Source: Nocardia sp. NBC_01503
GTDB taxonomy: Bacteria > Actinomycetota > Actinomycetes > Mycobacteriales > Mycobacteriaceae
Reading direction: 5' to 3'
Length of the DNA stretch: 64,000 nt
Assembly (NCBI RefSeq): GCF_036327755.1
Contig: NZ_CP109596.1
Location: 186,001-250,000 of the forward strand
A model generated the notes under the pieces. The model had not been told where the DNA came from. It searched no databases and saw nothing but the letters and a program-made list of their open reading frames with translations. Below, one piece after another: positions 54,325-64,000 of this stretch. Numbering within the stretch: position 1 is the first letter of the stretch; every line of letters begins with the position of its first letter. A program made the translations under genes and the position numbers.

Positions 54325-57300
54325 CTACGCGTTCGCCCCCACCAGGTTCTCCCCGCGCAACCGCTGCGAGATCACCTGGGTGATGCCGTCCCCGCGCATG
54401 CTGACGCCGTAGAGCGCGTCCGCGATCTCCATGGTCGGCTTCTGGTGGGTGATGACAATGAGCTGGCTCTTCTCGCGCAGCTGCTCGAACAGGCCGATGA
54501 GGCGGCGCAGGTTGGTGTCGTCCAGCGCGGCCTCGACCTCGTCCATGACATAGAACGGGGAGGGCCGCGCACGGAAGATGGCCACCAGCAGAGCGACCGC
54601 CGTCAACGACTTCTCACCACCCGAGAGCAGCGAGAGTCGCTTGACCTTCTTGCCCGGCGGCCGAGCCTCGACCTCCACACCGGTGGTGAGCATGTCACTC
54701 GGATCGGTGAGCAGCAGTCGGCCTTCACCGCCGGGGAAGAGTTTGCCGAAGACGCCGACGAATTCGCGCTCCACATCCTCCCAGGCTTCGGTGAAGACCT
54801 GCAGGATGCGGGCATCGACCTCGGCCACCACATCCAGGAGGTCCTGCCGGGCCTTCTTGACGTCCTCGAGCTGGGTGGCGAGGAAGTTGTAGCGCTCTTC
54901 CAGGGCCGCGAACTCTTCCAGCGCAAGGGGATTCACCTTGCCGAGGGTGGTGAGATCCTTCTCGGCGCGTTTGGCGCGGCGCTCCTGGGTGGCGCGGTCG
55001 TACGGCATGGGCTGCGGTTCGGTGACCTGGTCACCGCGCTCCTTGGCCTGTTCGTACTCGATCATCTCCAGCGCCGTCGGCGGCATGGGGTTGTGCGGAC
55101 CGTACTCTTCGATGAGGTCGTCCAGCGCCACACCGAATTGTTCGGCGATATTGGTTTCGAGCTGTTCGATGCGCAGCGCGGCCTGCGCACGCGCCACCTC
55201 GTCACGGTGCACGGCATCGGTGAGCTGGGTCAGCTGCGCGGTGAGCGCGCGGGCGCGCTCCTTGGTCTGATCCACCTGTGCCGCGAATTCGGTTCGGCGG
55301 CGCACCAATTCGTCACGGCGCAGACCGGCCTGCGCGACCACCTGCTCCAGTTCGGCGGCGACCTTCTCCGCAGACTCGGCGACCACCGCGGCCACGGCGG
55401 CGGCCTGGCGGCGGGCGGCGTGCTGGCGTTCGGCGCGGGCCCGGTTCTCGCGTTCGGAGCGGGCGGCGCGGCGCAGTGAATCCGCTTTGCCGCGAACCGA
55501 TTCCGCGCGCTCCTCGGCGGTGCGCACGGTCAGGCGCGCCTCCACCTCCATGGTGCGGGCCTCGGCGAGCGCGGCGGCGGCCTCCTCGCGGGCGTACCCG
55601 GCGGTCTCGGTACCGGCGGAGTCCGAATCCAGTTCGGAGCCTTCACCTTCCACATGCCGCAGGCGATCCTCGAGCTCGGCGAGCTTGGTGAGGGTCTCCT
55701 CGCGCCCGGACTCGGTCTCGGCGCGCTGGGCGAGCAGGCGTTCACATTCGCGCTGGGCGTTGCGCGCGGTCTGCCCGAGCCGGCCGAGCCGGTCGTAGAT
55801 GGCCACCAGCGCCTGATCGGATTCGTGCAGGGCGAGCAGGGCGTGATCGACGGCTTCCTTGCGATCGGTCTGCTCGGCGAGCGCCCCGGAGAGCGCGGCC
55901 TCGAGCTCCTCGGCCTGGCGCTGCCAGGATTCGAGTTCGCCCTTGGCGGAGTCGATATCGGCCTGCACCTCGAGCTGTGAGGGTGCGCGATCGGAGCCGC
56001 CGAGCACCCAGCCCGCACCGGTGAGATCGCCCTCGCGGGTGACCACGCGCAGTTCGGGCCGGACGGCGATGACCTGTGCGGCGGCGTCGAGATCCGCGGC
56101 CACGGCGATACCGGTGGTGAGCGCGGCGATGGCCCCGCGCATGTGATCCGGGCAGTCCACCACGTCCGCGAGCCAGCGCGCAGCACCGGGCAGTTCGCCA
56201 CCGTGACGCGAATCAGCCTGTGCCGCACCGGCATACACCAGCGCCACGCGGCCGCCGTCGGCCTCCTTGAGCGCCCGCACCGCGGCGTGCGCGGACGGCC
56301 CGGTATCGGCGGCGACGGCGTCGGCGAGCGGCCCGAGCGCGGCGGCAACCGCGGCCTCGAAACCACCGTGCACGCGAATCAATCCCGAGAGCGGTCCCAG
56401 CAGTCCGTCCGCGCGATGCTCGAGCAACCAGGCCGCACCGTCACGACGCGCCAAACCCATGGTGAGCGCCTCGATGCGCGCGGTCAGCGATGCGACGCGT
56501 TTACCGGCCTCGCGATCCTTCTCACGCAGTTCGGTCACGCGCTGATCGGCGAGTTGCAGGGCCTCGGCGGCATGCTCGTACTGGGCGTCCAGTCCGGCCT
56601 CACCCGAGTCGAGTTCGCTCAATTCCTCCTGGACGGACTCGAATTCGGCGTCCGCGGCCGATCCGCGCTGGCGGGCCTCGGCAATGGAGGCCGAGATGCG
56701 GGTGATCTCTCCGTCCACCGACTGCGCCCGCGAGCGCAGGGTGTCGACCTGTCCGGAAAGCCGGGCCAGCCCCTCCCGGCGATCGGCGATGGCGCGCACG
56801 GCGGCCAGATGCGCCTGTTCGGCGGCCTTGGCGGCCTGTTCGCGCTCATGCAGCAGGTCACGCGCGGCTTCGAGGGTCTCGGTGGCGATCTCGACGGCCT
56901 CGACGAGTTCGGCCTCCTCGGCCTCGACCCGGTCGGCGTCGCGTTCGAGCTGCTCCGGATCGCGGCCTTCGCCGGTGGGCTGTTCGATGGTCAGATTGCG
57001 CGCGCGATCGCGGGCGATGCGAATAGTGGCATTGACACGTTCTGTCAGCGCGGAGAGCTGGAACCAGGTCTGCGCCGCCGCCTCCGCACTCGGGGTGAGC
57101 CGGGAGAGTTCGAACTCCTGTTGGGCCAGTGCGGCATTGGCGGCGTCCAACTCCGCGTGCACATTGACCTGTTGTTCGCGCGCGTAGGACTCTTTGCTCT
57201 GCTGACTCTCCAGCTCATTGCGCCTGGTCACAAGGTCGTCGGCGGCCAATCGCAGGCGTGCGTCGCGCAATTCCGATTGCACGGTCGCCGCCCGCCTGGC

Positions 57301-57933
57301 CACCTCGGCCTGCCGCCCGAGCGGTTTGAGCTGGCGGCGCAGTTCGGTGGTGAGGTCGGTCAGGCGGGCCAGATTGGCCTGCATCGCATCGAGTTTGCGG
57401 ACCGCCTTCTCCTTACGGCGGCGGTGTTTGAGCACGCCAGCGGCCTCTTCGATGAAGGCGCGGCGGTCCTCGGGCCGGGATTCGAGAATGGCCGAGAGTC
57501 GGCCCTGGCCGACGATGACATGCATTTCGCGGCCGATACCGGAGTCGCTGAGCAGTTCCTGCACATCCATGAGCCGGCAGGAGTTGCCGTTGATCTCGTA
57601 TTCACCCGCGCCGTCGCGGAACATGCGGCGGGTGATGGAGACCTCGGAGTAGTCGATCGGCAGCATGCCGTCGGAGTTGTCGATGGTGAGCGTGACCTCG
57701 GCGCGGCCCAGCGGCGCGCGCCCCGCGGTCCCGGCGAAGATGACGTCCTCCATCTTCCCGCCACGCAGCGCTTTCGCGCCCTGCTCCCCCATCACCCAGG
57801 TCAGCGCGTCGACGACGTTCGACTTGCCCGAACCATTGGGCCCCACCACACAGGTGATGCCCGGTTCCAACCGCAGTGTCGTCGCGGACGCGAAGGACTT
57901 GAATCCCTTCAGCGTCAGACTCTTCAGGTGCAC
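54325..57933 (-). CDS. smc: Chromosome segregation protein SMC
   Basis: A 1202-aa condensin. The head starts [20 protein letters not shown], Walker [21 protein letters not shown]. Coiled coils flank a Gly-rich hinge near residues 510-650 ([20 protein letters not shown]). The C-terminal head has the signature [20 protein letters not shown] and Walker [18 protein letters not shown] 57933 begins the family N-terminus; the longer frame adds 46 unrelated residues. No acylphosphatase gene lies directly upstream. Confidence 0.97.
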   Translation of the reverse strand: MHLKSLTLKGFKSFASATTLRLEPGITCVVGPNGSGKSNVVDALTWVMGEQGAKALRGGKMEDVIFAGTAGRAPLGRAEVTLTIDNSDGMLPIDYSEVSITRRMFRDGAGEYEINGNSCRLMDVQELLSDSGIGREMHVIVGQGRLSAILESRPEDRRAFIEEAAGVLKHRRRKEKAVRKLDAMQANLARLTDLTTELRRQLKPLGRQAEVARRAATVQSELRDARLRLAADDLVTRRNELESQQSKESYAREQQVNVHAELDAANAALAQQEFELSRLTPSAEAAAQTWFQLSALTERVNATIRIARDRARNLTIEQPTGEGRDPEQLERDADRVEAEEAELVEAVEIATETLEAARDLLHEREQAAKAAEQAHLAAVRAIADRREGLARLSGQVDTLRSRAQSVDGEITRISASIAEARQRGSAADAEFESVQEELSELDSGEAGLDAQYEHAAEALQLADQRVTELREKDREAGKRVASLTARIEALTMGLARRDGAAWLLEHRADGLLGPLSGLIRVHGGFEAAVAAALGPLADAVAADTGPSAHAAVRALKEADGGRVALVYAGAAQADSRHGGELPGAARWLADVVDCPDHMRGAIAALTTGIAVAADLDAAAQVIAVRPELRVVTREGDLTGAGWVLGGSDRAPSQLEVQADIDSAKGELESWQRQAEELEAALSGALAEQTDRKEAVDHALLALHESDQALVAIYDRLGRLGQTARNAQRECERLLAQRAETESGREETLTKLAELEDRLRHVEGEGSELDSDSAGTETAGYAREEAAAALAEARTMEVEARLTVRTAEERAESVRGKADSLRRAARSERENRARAERQHAARRQAAAVAAVVAESAEKVAAELEQVVAQAGLRRDELVRRRTEFAAQVDQTKERARALTAQLTQLTDAVHRDEVARAQAALRIEQLETNIAEQFGVALDDLIEEYGPHNPMPPTALEMIEYEQAKERGDQVTEPQPMPYDRATQERRAKRAEKDLTTLGKVNPLALEEFAALEERYNFLATQLEDVKKARQDLLDVVAEVDARILQVFTEAWEDVEREFVGVFGKLFPGGEGRLLLTDPSDMLTTGVEVEARPPGKKVKRLSLLSGGEKSLTAVALLVAIFRARPSPFYVMDEVEAALDDTNLRRLIGLFEQLREKSQLIVITHQKPTMEIADALYGVSMRGDGITQVISQRLRGENLVGANA

Positions 57934-58271
57934 AGCCGCCCAGGCTACCCGGTCGAAGCCGATTGCCCCGAGTATGCCGAGTACGCGTCCGGCTGGGCGA
58001 TCGACCAGGTTATGGTCGCGGGAGTGGGCCGCGTCCCGATCCGGCGCGGCCATGACTTGCGACACGTCCACGAGGTGGGAATTCGTCGGATGTACCGAAG
58101 ATCAGGTACTGTCTTGCTTGTTGCAACTTTTGGTTCTCACAGACTTCAGTACGCGCCTGCTGACCATCACGCAGGCGCGCATTTGTGTTTCCAGTGACTC
58201 CTGACGGCGTCATTACAGCGACATCAGATCCGCAAAGTGCGGGTCGCACCAAACAAAGAGGAGAGTCAATC
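57934..58271. other. 338-bp gap between divergent smc and cspA
   Basis: No gene is visible. It should hold both promoters. The cspA leader is long and contains a hairpin: CGCGCCTGC (58152-58160), loop TGACCATCAC, GCAGGCGCG (58171-58179), followed by a T-rich ATTTGTGTTT. It could be a thermosensing or attenuator structure typical of cold-shock leaders (inference). Confidence 0.5.
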
Positions 58272-58475
58272 GTGGCTACCGGTACCGTGAAGTGGTTCAA
58301 CACCGAAAAGGGCTTCGGCTTCATCGAGCAGGATGGTGGCGGCCCTGACGTGTTCGCCCACTACTCGAACATCGCCGCGCAGGGCTTCCGCGAGCTGACC
58401 GAGGGCCAGAAGGTCTCGTTCGACATCGCGCAGGGCCAGAAGGGCCCGCAGGCCGAGAACATCACCCCTGCCTAA
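58272..58475 (+). CDS. cspA: Cold-shock protein CspA family
   Basis: A 67-aa OB-fold RNA chaperone. RNP1 and RNP2 are in [20 protein letters not shown] and [26 protein letters not shown] precedes GTG 58272. The long leader and the perfect UUCG-loop terminator are fitting for a highly expressed gene. Confidence 0.97.
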   Translation: MATGTVKWFNTEKGFGFIEQDGGGPDVFAHYSNIAAQGFRELTEGQKVSFDIAQGQKGPQAENITPA

Positions 58476-58487
58476 TCAGCAGGAGTT

Positions 58488-58531
58488 CGAACGGCGGCCC
58501 GGTGTACTTCGGTACACCGGGCCGCCGTTCG
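58488..58531 (+). terminator. Very strong terminator of cspA with TTCG loop
   Basis: A 20-bp perfect stem (58488-58507 with 58512-58531) closed by TTCG, 12 bases past the cspA stop, with T-rich tail (GTTGTAT). Confidence 0.95.
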
Positions 58532-58641
58532 TTGTATCCGGGTTACGCCTTGCCATAAAGTGATGGCGGGTGCCAGCACATTTGCCAGCGGGAGCGAGGC
58601 GGTGAGATGGTTGGCATCGAACCTTCGCACAAGGAGTACCC

Positions 58642-59874
58642 GTGGACCTCGACTGGTCGCCCGCTGAACTGGCGTTTCGCGATGAAGTGCGCCACTTCCT
58701 CGATGAGAATCTGACACCCGAATTGCGGCGCGCGGGACGGTTGGCCACCAGCGTCTACCCGGACCATGAGGCCAGCATGGCGTGGCAGCACATCCTGCAT
58801 GCCAAGGGGTGGGCCGCGCCCGCCTGGCCGGTGAAGTACGGCGGCTGCGACTGGAGCCTGACCCAGCACTACATCTTCGGGCGCGAATGCACCCTGGCCG
58901 GCGCACCGAACCTGTCCCCCATGGGGATTCGGATGGTTTCGCACGCCATCATGGCCTTCGGCACGGCGGCGCAGCAGGAGTTCTTCCTGCCCCGCATCCT
59001 CACCGGTGAGGTGTTCTTCTGCCAGGGCTACTCCGAGCCCGAGGCCGGATCGGATCTGGCATCGCTGTCCATGGCGGCGGTGCCCGATGGTGAGGATCTG
59101 GTGGTCACCGGCTCCAAGATCTGGACCACCCATGCCACCGAGGCCAATTGGATCTTCGCGCTGGTGCGCACCTCCCGGCAGGCCAAGAAGCAGCAGGGCA
59201 TCACCTTCGTGCTGATGGAGATGGACAACCCCGGGATCCAGATCCGCCCGCTGGTCATGACCTCCGGTGAGCAGGTGCAGAATCAGGTCTTCTTCGATCA
59301 GGTGCGGGTACCCAAGGCGAATGTGCTGGGGCAGATCGACGACGGCTGGACGGTGGCGAAGTTCCTGCTCAATTTCGAGCGCGGCGGCGGCGCGGCGGCG
59401 CCGGCGCTGCAGGTGATGGCGGAGGAGCTGGCGCAGGCCGCACGCACCCAGCCCGGCCCCAATGGCGGTGCGCTGCTGGATGATCCGGCCTTCGCGGCCA
59501 AGCTGGCAGATGCGCGAATGCGTGCGGATGTGCTGGAGATTCTCGAATACCGCACGCTCGCACTGGTTTCCAGTGGCAAGGATCCGGGACCGGCGGCCTC
59601 CACCATCAAGATTCTGGGCACCGAGCTGAGCCAGGCCCTCACCGAGCTGGCATTGGAGGCGGCCGGTCCGCGCGGTCGCGCGTATCAGCCGCACGCCACC
59701 ATGCCGGGTGGTCCGATCGCCGACTTCACCCCGCCCGCGGACGGTTTCGTCTCGGGGCAGGAGTGGCAGGCGGTCGCACCGCTGCGCTACTTCAACGACC
59801 GTGCCGGTTCGATCTACGCCGGTAGCAATGAGATTCAGCGAAATATCATCGCCAAAGCGACCCTGGGACTGTAG
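58642..59874 (+). CDS. Acyl-CoA dehydrogenase, subunit 1
   Basis: A 410-aa flavoprotein. Family blocks: FFCQGYSEPEAGSDLASLSM (flavin site), VTGSKIWTTHATEANWIFAL, VPKANVLGQIDDGWTVAKFL and the end DRAGSIYAGSNEIQRNIIAK. GTG 58642 is the start. A second acyl-CoA dehydrogenase gene begins 2 bases after its stop, the pattern of alpha2-beta2 FadE pairs that act on steroid side chains or related acyl-CoAs in mycolata. The true substrate is not shown. Confidence 0.92.
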   Translation: MDLDWSPAELAFRDEVRHFLDENLTPELRRAGRLATSVYPDHEASMAWQHILHAKGWAAPAWPVKYGGCDWSLTQHYIFGRECTLAGAPNLSPMGIRMVSHAIMAFGTAAQQEFFLPRILTGEVFFCQGYSEPEAGSDLASLSMAAVPDGEDLVVTGSKIWTTHATEANWIFALVRTSRQAKKQQGITFVLMEMDNPGIQIRPLVMTSGEQVQNQVFFDQVRVPKANVLGQIDDGWTVAKFLLNFERGGGAAAPALQVMAEELAQAARTQPGPNGGALLDDPAFAAKLADARMRADVLEILEYRTLALVSSGKDPGPAASTIKILGTELSQALTELALEAAGPRGRAYQPHATMPGGPIADFTPPADGFVSGQEWQAVAPLRYFNDRAGSIYAGSNEIQRNIIAKATLGL

Positions 59875-59876
59875 CC

Positions 59877-61001
59877 ATGGATTTCTCCTTCACCGCTGAA
59901 CAAGAACTGCTCCGCGATACCGTCACCGAATTCCTCGCGGCCCGCTACGACATCGAAAGCAGCCGGGCCGCAGCGCGCCTCGGCGCGGGCTGGCAGCCAC
60001 AGGTGTGGCGCGGACTGGCCGAGGAGGTCGGCATCCTGGGCGCGGCGCTGCCGGAATCGGTCGGTGGTATAGGCGGCGGGGCCGTCGAAACCATGATCAT
60101 CGCCGAGGCGCTCGGTGGCGCACTCGTGGTGGAACCGTATGTGGACACCGTGGTCGTCGGCGGCGGTCTGCTCCAGCGCGCCACCGGCAAACGCGCCGAG
60201 GATCTGCTCGCCGGGATCGCCGAGGGTTCGGTCATCATCGGCTTCGCCGGGCTCGAACCCCAATCCGGTTACGACTACGGCAATGTCGCCGCCACCGCCG
60301 TGCGCGAGGGTGAGGACTGGCTGCTCACGGGCGTGAAGACGGTGGTCACCTCGGCCCCGCTCGCCACCCAGCTGCTGTTGACCGCCACCATCGACGGTGA
60401 GATCGCGCTCTTCGCAGTGGATTTCGATGCCGCGAACCCGCCCGCCGAGCTCACCGTCGAGTCCTACCGCACCATCGACGAACGGCCCGCCGCCGACGTG
60501 ACCTTCCAGAATCTGCGCCTGCCGGCGGATTCCCTGCTGCTGGAGCGGGCATCGGAGGCGGTGGCCGCCACCGTCGACGAGGCCATCGCCGCCATCTCGG
60601 CCGAGGCGGTCGGGGCCATGCGCAAGGTGGTCGCCGATACGGTCGATTACACCAAGCAGCGGCAGCAGTTCGGCGTCCCCATCGCCAGCTTCCAGGCGCT
60701 GCAGCACCGCATGGTGAATATGCATCTGGAGCTCGAACAGGCCATTGCCGCAACGTATCTGGTGACATTGAAGCTCACCGGCGATCCGGTCGAGCGCGCC
60801 AAGGCCGCCGCCGCCGCCAAGGCCACCATCGGCCGCGCGGCCCGGCTCATCGGCCAGGAGGCGGTGCAGCTGCACGGTGCCATGGGCATGACCGAGGAGC
60901 TCGCCATCGGCCACTTCTTCAAACGCCTCACCGCCGTGCAGTACGAGTACGGCACCACCGCGCATCACACCGCGCGCTACGCCGCGCTGACCCGGCCCTG
61001 A
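59877..61001 (+). CDS. Acyl-CoA dehydrogenase, subunit 2
   Basis: A 374-aa protein. EVGILGAALPESVGGIGGGA and SYRTIDERPAADVTFQNLRL are typical of the smaller partner; AAKATIGRAARLIGQEAVQL with HGAMGMTEELAIGHFFKRLT is the C-terminal block. Catalytic residues are probably shared with the first subunit, as in heteromeric FadE pairs. Adjacent start, so co-translated. Confidence 0.92.
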   Translation: MDFSFTAEQELLRDTVTEFLAARYDIESSRAAARLGAGWQPQVWRGLAEEVGILGAALPESVGGIGGGAVETMIIAEALGGALVVEPYVDTVVVGGGLLQRATGKRAEDLLAGIAEGSVIIGFAGLEPQSGYDYGNVAATAVREGEDWLLTGVKTVVTSAPLATQLLLTATIDGEIALFAVDFDAANPPAELTVESYRTIDERPAADVTFQNLRLPADSLLLERASEAVAATVDEAIAAISAEAVGAMRKVVADTVDYTKQRQQFGVPIASFQALQHRMVNMHLELEQAIAATYLVTLKLTGDPVERAKAAAAAKATIGRAARLIGQEAVQLHGAMGMTEELAIGHFFKRLTAVQYEYGTTAHHTARYAALTRP

Positions 61002-61106
61002 TCCTGGTGTGACGGGCCGCACAGGCGCGGCCCGTCACGTCCGCGCGCGCTGTCTCGTCCAATGGATGTACCGAACCCGATCGGCACGTCACGAAAGGAC
61101 GAGCAC

Positions 61107-61544
61107 ATGTCACGAATGAACCTGGCAGCGGTCGCACCCGAGGTCTACCAGGCGTGGGTGGCCGCCGAGACCGCGATTCGGCGCGGCCCGCTCGACGCCA
61201 CGGTCCGTGAACTGGTGAAGATTCGCGTCTCCCAGATCAATCGGTGCCTGTTCTGCATCGAGATGCACACCACCGAGGCCCGCAAAGAGGGCGAGACCGA
61301 GAAGCGCATCTACCACCTGACCGCCTGGCGCGAATCGGACCAGTTCACCCCCGCCGAGCGCGCCGCCCTCGAATACGCCGAGGCCGCCACCGAACTCGGC
61401 GAGCACGGCGTCTCGGACGAAACCTGGGCGCAGGTCGAGAAGAACTTCGACGAGGGCCAGCGCGCGGGCCTGGTAGCGATTACCGCCCAGATCAACCTCT
61501 GGAACCGCCTCGGCGTCCCCATGCGCCTCTACGAAGCGGACTAA
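61107..61544 (+). CDS. Carboxymuconolactone decarboxylase/AhpD-like protein
   Basis: A 145-aa helical protein. The redox motif is QINRCLFCIEMHTTEARKEG (CxxCxxxH), the AhpD peroxidase-type site. Another block is LTAWRESDQFTPAERAALEY. AAAGGA precedes ATG 61107. It probably reduces peroxides or supports AhpC; sigma-factor fusion partners of this family are absent. Confidence 0.9.
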   Translation: MSRMNLAAVAPEVYQAWVAAETAIRRGPLDATVRELVKIRVSQINRCLFCIEMHTTEARKEGETEKRIYHLTAWRESDQFTPAERAALEYAEAATELGEHGVSDETWAQVEKNFDEGQRAGLVAITAQINLWNRLGVPMRLYEAD

Positions 61545-61565
61545 CCCGTCTCGCCGGATCGACAT

Positions 61566-61589
61566 CCCCGTCATGCCGGGATGACGGGG
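61566..61589. repeat. REP-like hairpin after the AhpD-like gene
   Basis: CCCCGTCAT (61566-61574), GCCGGG, ATGACGGGG (61581-61589): a perfect 9-bp dyad. It shares GCCGGGATGACG with the 49527-49563 element, and may end the upstream transcript. Confidence 0.6.
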
Positions 61590-61791
61590 GTGGCGGTCCC
61601 GCCGAGATCGATCGGTGAGAACCGGTATCGTTTAACGCAATTCATATATGTGGCGCGCCGGGAAGCCTGGTCGGCATTCGGTCCGAGACCTCGGGCCGGA
61701 TTCGAGCCGGGAGTTTCGATGACGCCGCGCTATTCGATCTTGACGTATTCTCTTCGCGTGATACCTGGCCGCAGCGTCGTATCCTGCAATT

Positions 61792-62235
61792 ATGCATGCC
61801 GCTCAGATGGCCGAGGAATACCCGGTGATCGATTTGGACTCAGATGCGATGGATGCGGCGAGGTTGCTTGCCGAGCATCGACTGCCCGGGATTCTGGTCA
61901 CCGACGCGAACGGGGCACCGCATTCGGTGCTGCCCGCCTCGCAGGTGGTGTTGTTCATCGTGCCGAAGTACGTGCAGGACGATCCGTCGCTGGCTGGGGT
62001 GCTGAACGAATCCATGTGCAATCAGGTGGCGAATCGGTTGCGCGGCAAGAAGGTTCGCGATGTGATTCCGGAGCGGCTGACCAAGATTCCGGCGGCGCAG
62101 GCGGACGACAACACCGTCGAGGTGGCGGCGCTGATGGCCAGGTACAAATCGCCGCTGATCGCGGTGCTGGACGGCAAGCGGCTGATCGGTGTCATCACCG
62201 CCTCGCGGCTGCTGGAAGTGGCGTTGAACAACTGA
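61792..62235 (+). CDS. CBS domain protein
   Basis: A 147-aa protein of two CBS motifs: [40 protein letters not shown] and [32 protein letters not shown]. It should bind adenosyl ligands. ATG 61792 is used. It lies 16 bases before a transporter gene, so it probably modulates that transporter. Confidence 0.88.
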   Translation: MHAAQMAEEYPVIDLDSDAMDAARLLAEHRLPGILVTDANGAPHSVLPASQVVLFIVPKYVQDDPSLAGVLNESMCNQVANRLRGKKVRDVIPERLTKIPAAQADDNTVEVAALMARYKSPLIAVLDGKRLIGVITASRLLEVALNN

Positions 62236-62251
62236 ACCCGCGGCGGTCCCG

Positions 62252-63541
62252 GTGACCGCCGTCGCCATCGCGGTCTTCGCGGTGGCGTACACGCTGATCG
62301 CCTCCGAGCGCGTTCACAAGACCACGGCCGCGCTGGCCGGTGCCGGTGTAGTGGTCGCCGTCGGGCTGATGACCTCCGATGACGTCTTCTTCTCCCGGGA
62401 GACCGGCGTCGACTGGAATGTCATCTTCCTGCTGCTCGGCATGATGATCATCGTCGGCGTACTGCGCCAGACCGGTGTCTTCGAGTTCGCCGCGGTGTGG
62501 GCGGCCAAGCGCGCCAAGGGTTCCGCGCTGCGGGTGATGATCCTGCTGACGCTGATCACCGCGATCGCCTCGGGGTTCCTGGACAATGTGACCACGGTGC
62601 TGCTCATCGCCCCGGTCACCCTGCTGGTCTGCGAGCGCCTGGACGTACCGCCCGCGCCGTTCCTGATCGCGGAGGTGCTGGCCTCCAATATCGGCGGCGC
62701 CAGCACCCTGATCGGTGATCCGCCGAACATCATCATCGGCAGCCGGGCGGGCCTGTCGTTCAATGATTTCGTCTTCAATCTGACCCCGATCGTGCTGATC
62801 GCGCTGGCGGTGTTCACGCTGCTGCTGCCGCGTCTGTTCCGCGGTTCGTTCACCGTCGATCCCGAGCGCGCCGCCGACATCATGCTGTTGAACGAGCGGG
62901 AGGCGATTCGCGATCCGAGGCTGCTGATCAAATGCGCCGCGGTGCTGGCGGCGGTGTTCGCGGGGTTCTTCGGGCACTCCCTCTTCCATATCGAGCCGTC
63001 GCTGGTGGCGCTGCTGGGCGCGGGCGTGCTGGTGCTGATATCCGATCTGCCGCAACGGGATTACCTGGTGGCGGTGGAGTGGGAGACGCTGCTGTTCTTC
63101 GCGGGCCTGTTCGTCATGATCGGCGCACTGGTGAAAACCGGTGTGATAGCCCGCATTGCGAGCTGGGCGACCGACCTCACCGGCGGAAACGCGCTGGTGG
63201 CAACGATGCTCATCCTGGGTGTGTCGGCGGTGTTGTCCGGTGTCATCGACAATATTCCGTACGTGGCGACCATGAGCCCGCTGGTGGCCGAGCTGGCCGG
63301 TTCCATCGATCACCCGGGGCAGTCGCAGGCGCTGTGGTGGGCGCTGGCGATCGGCGCGGATTTCGGTGGCAATCTCACCGCGGTCGGCGCGAGCGCGAAT
63401 GTGGTCATGCTCGGTATCGCCCGCCGCTCGGATCACCCCATCTCGTTCTGGGAGTTCACCCGAAAGGGCGCGGTGGTCACGGCCGTGACCGTGGCGGTGG
63501 CCGCGCCCTACCTCTGGCTACGGTATTTCGTGCTCGCCTGA
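62252..63541 (+). CDS. ArsB/NhaD/SLC13-type ion transporter
   Basis: A 429-aa protein with about 11-12 helices. Features: [20 protein letters not shown], the [14 protein letters not shown] block, and [20 protein letters not shown], repeated as [17 protein letters not shown] and [20 protein letters not shown] in the second half. This inverted-repeat pattern is the ion transporter superfamily (arsenite, citrate, Na+/H+). Substrate unclear. GTG 62252, translationally near the CBS gene. Confidence 0.88.
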   Translation: MTAVAIAVFAVAYTLIASERVHKTTAALAGAGVVVAVGLMTSDDVFFSRETGVDWNVIFLLLGMMIIVGVLRQTGVFEFAAVWAAKRAKGSALRVMILLTLITAIASGFLDNVTTVLLIAPVTLLVCERLDVPPAPFLIAEVLASNIGGASTLIGDPPNIIIGSRAGLSFNDFVFNLTPIVLIALAVFTLLLPRLFRGSFTVDPERAADIMLLNEREAIRDPRLLIKCAAVLAAVFAGFFGHSLFHIEPSLVALLGAGVLVLISDLPQRDYLVAVEWETLLFFAGLFVMIGALVKTGVIARIASWATDLTGGNALVATMLILGVSAVLSGVIDNIPYVATMSPLVAELAGSIDHPGQSQALWWALAIGADFGGNLTAVGASANVVMLGIARRSDHPISFWEFTRKGAVVTAVTVAVAAPYLWLRYFVLA

Positions 63542-63632
63542 TCACCCGTCGAGTCCTGTTCGCCGGGACATTGGCCACATTCCGGTGAAGATTCGTGCGG
63601 CGACTGGCAAATTCACGGCTACGGATACCAGA

Positions 63633-64000
63633 ATGGTCGCCGCCATGTCCTTATCCAGCACCGATCAGCCCTCGCCGACAGCGCCGGACAGCGACCCCCA
63701 GGCCGCACCGGCGCCGAGCCCCGGTTCCGGTACCACGGACCGCGCTCCGGGCGTGTACCGGCACGACCTGGACGGTCTGCGCGGTATCGCCATCGCCCTG
63801 GTGGTGATCTTCCATATCTGGTTCGGCCGGGTCTCCGGCGGCGTGGACGTCTTCCTGGTGCTCTCGGGCTTCTTCTTCACCGGCATGCTGCTGCGCCGCG
63901 CGGACGGCGGACCGGTCGGTGTGCCCGCGACCATCCGGCGCACGCTGCGGCGGCTACTACCCGCCATGGTGGTGGTGCTCGCGGCGGTCGTGATCGCGGC
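63633..64000 (+). CDS. Acyltransferase 3 family membrane protein (truncated by window end)
   Basis: The frame is open at the window edge. After a disordered Pro/Ser-rich N-terminus it reads VYRHDLDGLRGIAIALVVIF then HIWFGRVSGGVDVFLVLSGF, the DGLRGxA and SGGVDVFFVLSG hallmarks of O-acyltransferases such as OatA, with further helices beyond. It probably acetylates cell-wall or envelope sugars. ATG 63633 or 63645. Confidence 0.85.
   Translation, partial: MVAAMSLSSTDQPSPTAPDSDPQAAPAPSPGSGTTDRAPGVYRHDLDGLRGIAIALVVIFHIWFGRVSGGVDVFLVLSGFFFTGMLLRRADGGPVGVPATIRRTLRRLLPAMVVVLAAVVIA

Noticed and set aside
57934-58071. N-terminal extension of SMC by 46 residues
   Set aside because: SMC proteins start at the [12 protein letters not shown] strand; the GTG at 57933 fits exactly.
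56143-58197. 684-codon plus-strand open frame opposite smc
   Set aside because: Antisense shadow of SMC with no recognisable domain.

Overview
The window looks like a chromosomal segment of a Nocardia-like mycolic-acid actinomycete. The evidence is high GC with strong G/C third-position bias, many GTG starts, two tandem secreted proteins of the nocardial type called DUF8020 (name from memory), an F420-type nitroreductase, a DUF2469 gene, a mycobacterial-type 2-keto acid decarboxylase and heteromeric acyl-CoA dehydrogenases. No rRNA, tRNA, CRISPR array, prophage or intact insertion sequence was seen.

The backbone is a long, mostly minus-strand run of conserved information-processing genes in the usual actinobacterial order. 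From the right: smc, ftsY, amt-glnB-glnD, ffh, rpsP-khpA-rimM-trmD, tex, rplS, lepB, rnhB, a DUF2469 gene, yraN, comM-dprA-xerC, rpsB-tsf, pyrH-frr-cdsA and rlmN. Many of these overlap by 1-4 bases (ATGA or GTGA junctions), which suggests coupled translation.

Accessory blocks interrupt this backbone. 1-8841: secreted DUF8020 proteins, a quinone oxidoreductase, a thioredoxin-like protein, a DUF1304/TetR operon, a Gfo/Idh/MocA oxidoreductase and an F420-type reductase divergent from a TetR gene. 11559-14785: an MmyB-like regulator divergent from an NmrA/cupin operon, then two small secreted paralogues. 16895-21103: DUF202 pair, M23 peptidase, DUF1990, YqeY, siderophore-interacting protein with a candidate iron box, and an N-formylglutamate amidohydrolase. 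28114-31543: decarboxylase, membrane protein and an inverted-repeat element. 36274-38591: RibD-like reductase, a tiny peptide ORF, decayed sequence and an amidohydrolase. 47288-54219: several regulator-effector pairs lying between ftsY and smc. 58272-64000: cspA, an acyl-CoA dehydrogenase pair, an AhpD-like protein, a CBS protein with an anion transporter, and a truncated acyltransferase.

A repeated theme is small regulator-effector modules with an inverted or direct repeat at the promoter: DUF1304/TetR, F420 reductase/TetR, flavin monooxygenase/TetR and NmrA/TetR. Decay is also visible. There is an N-terminally truncated chitin-binding (CBM14-like) remnant facing the thioredoxin gene, an AraC C-terminal remnant joined to a second copy of the cdsA 3' end, and fragments at 37136-37417.

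The most unusual structure is at 30802-31402. Two diverged inverted arms of about 190 bp flank a spacer with a four-copy CACACCCC dyad and an open frame with three CxxC pairs. I found no known element type that explains it.
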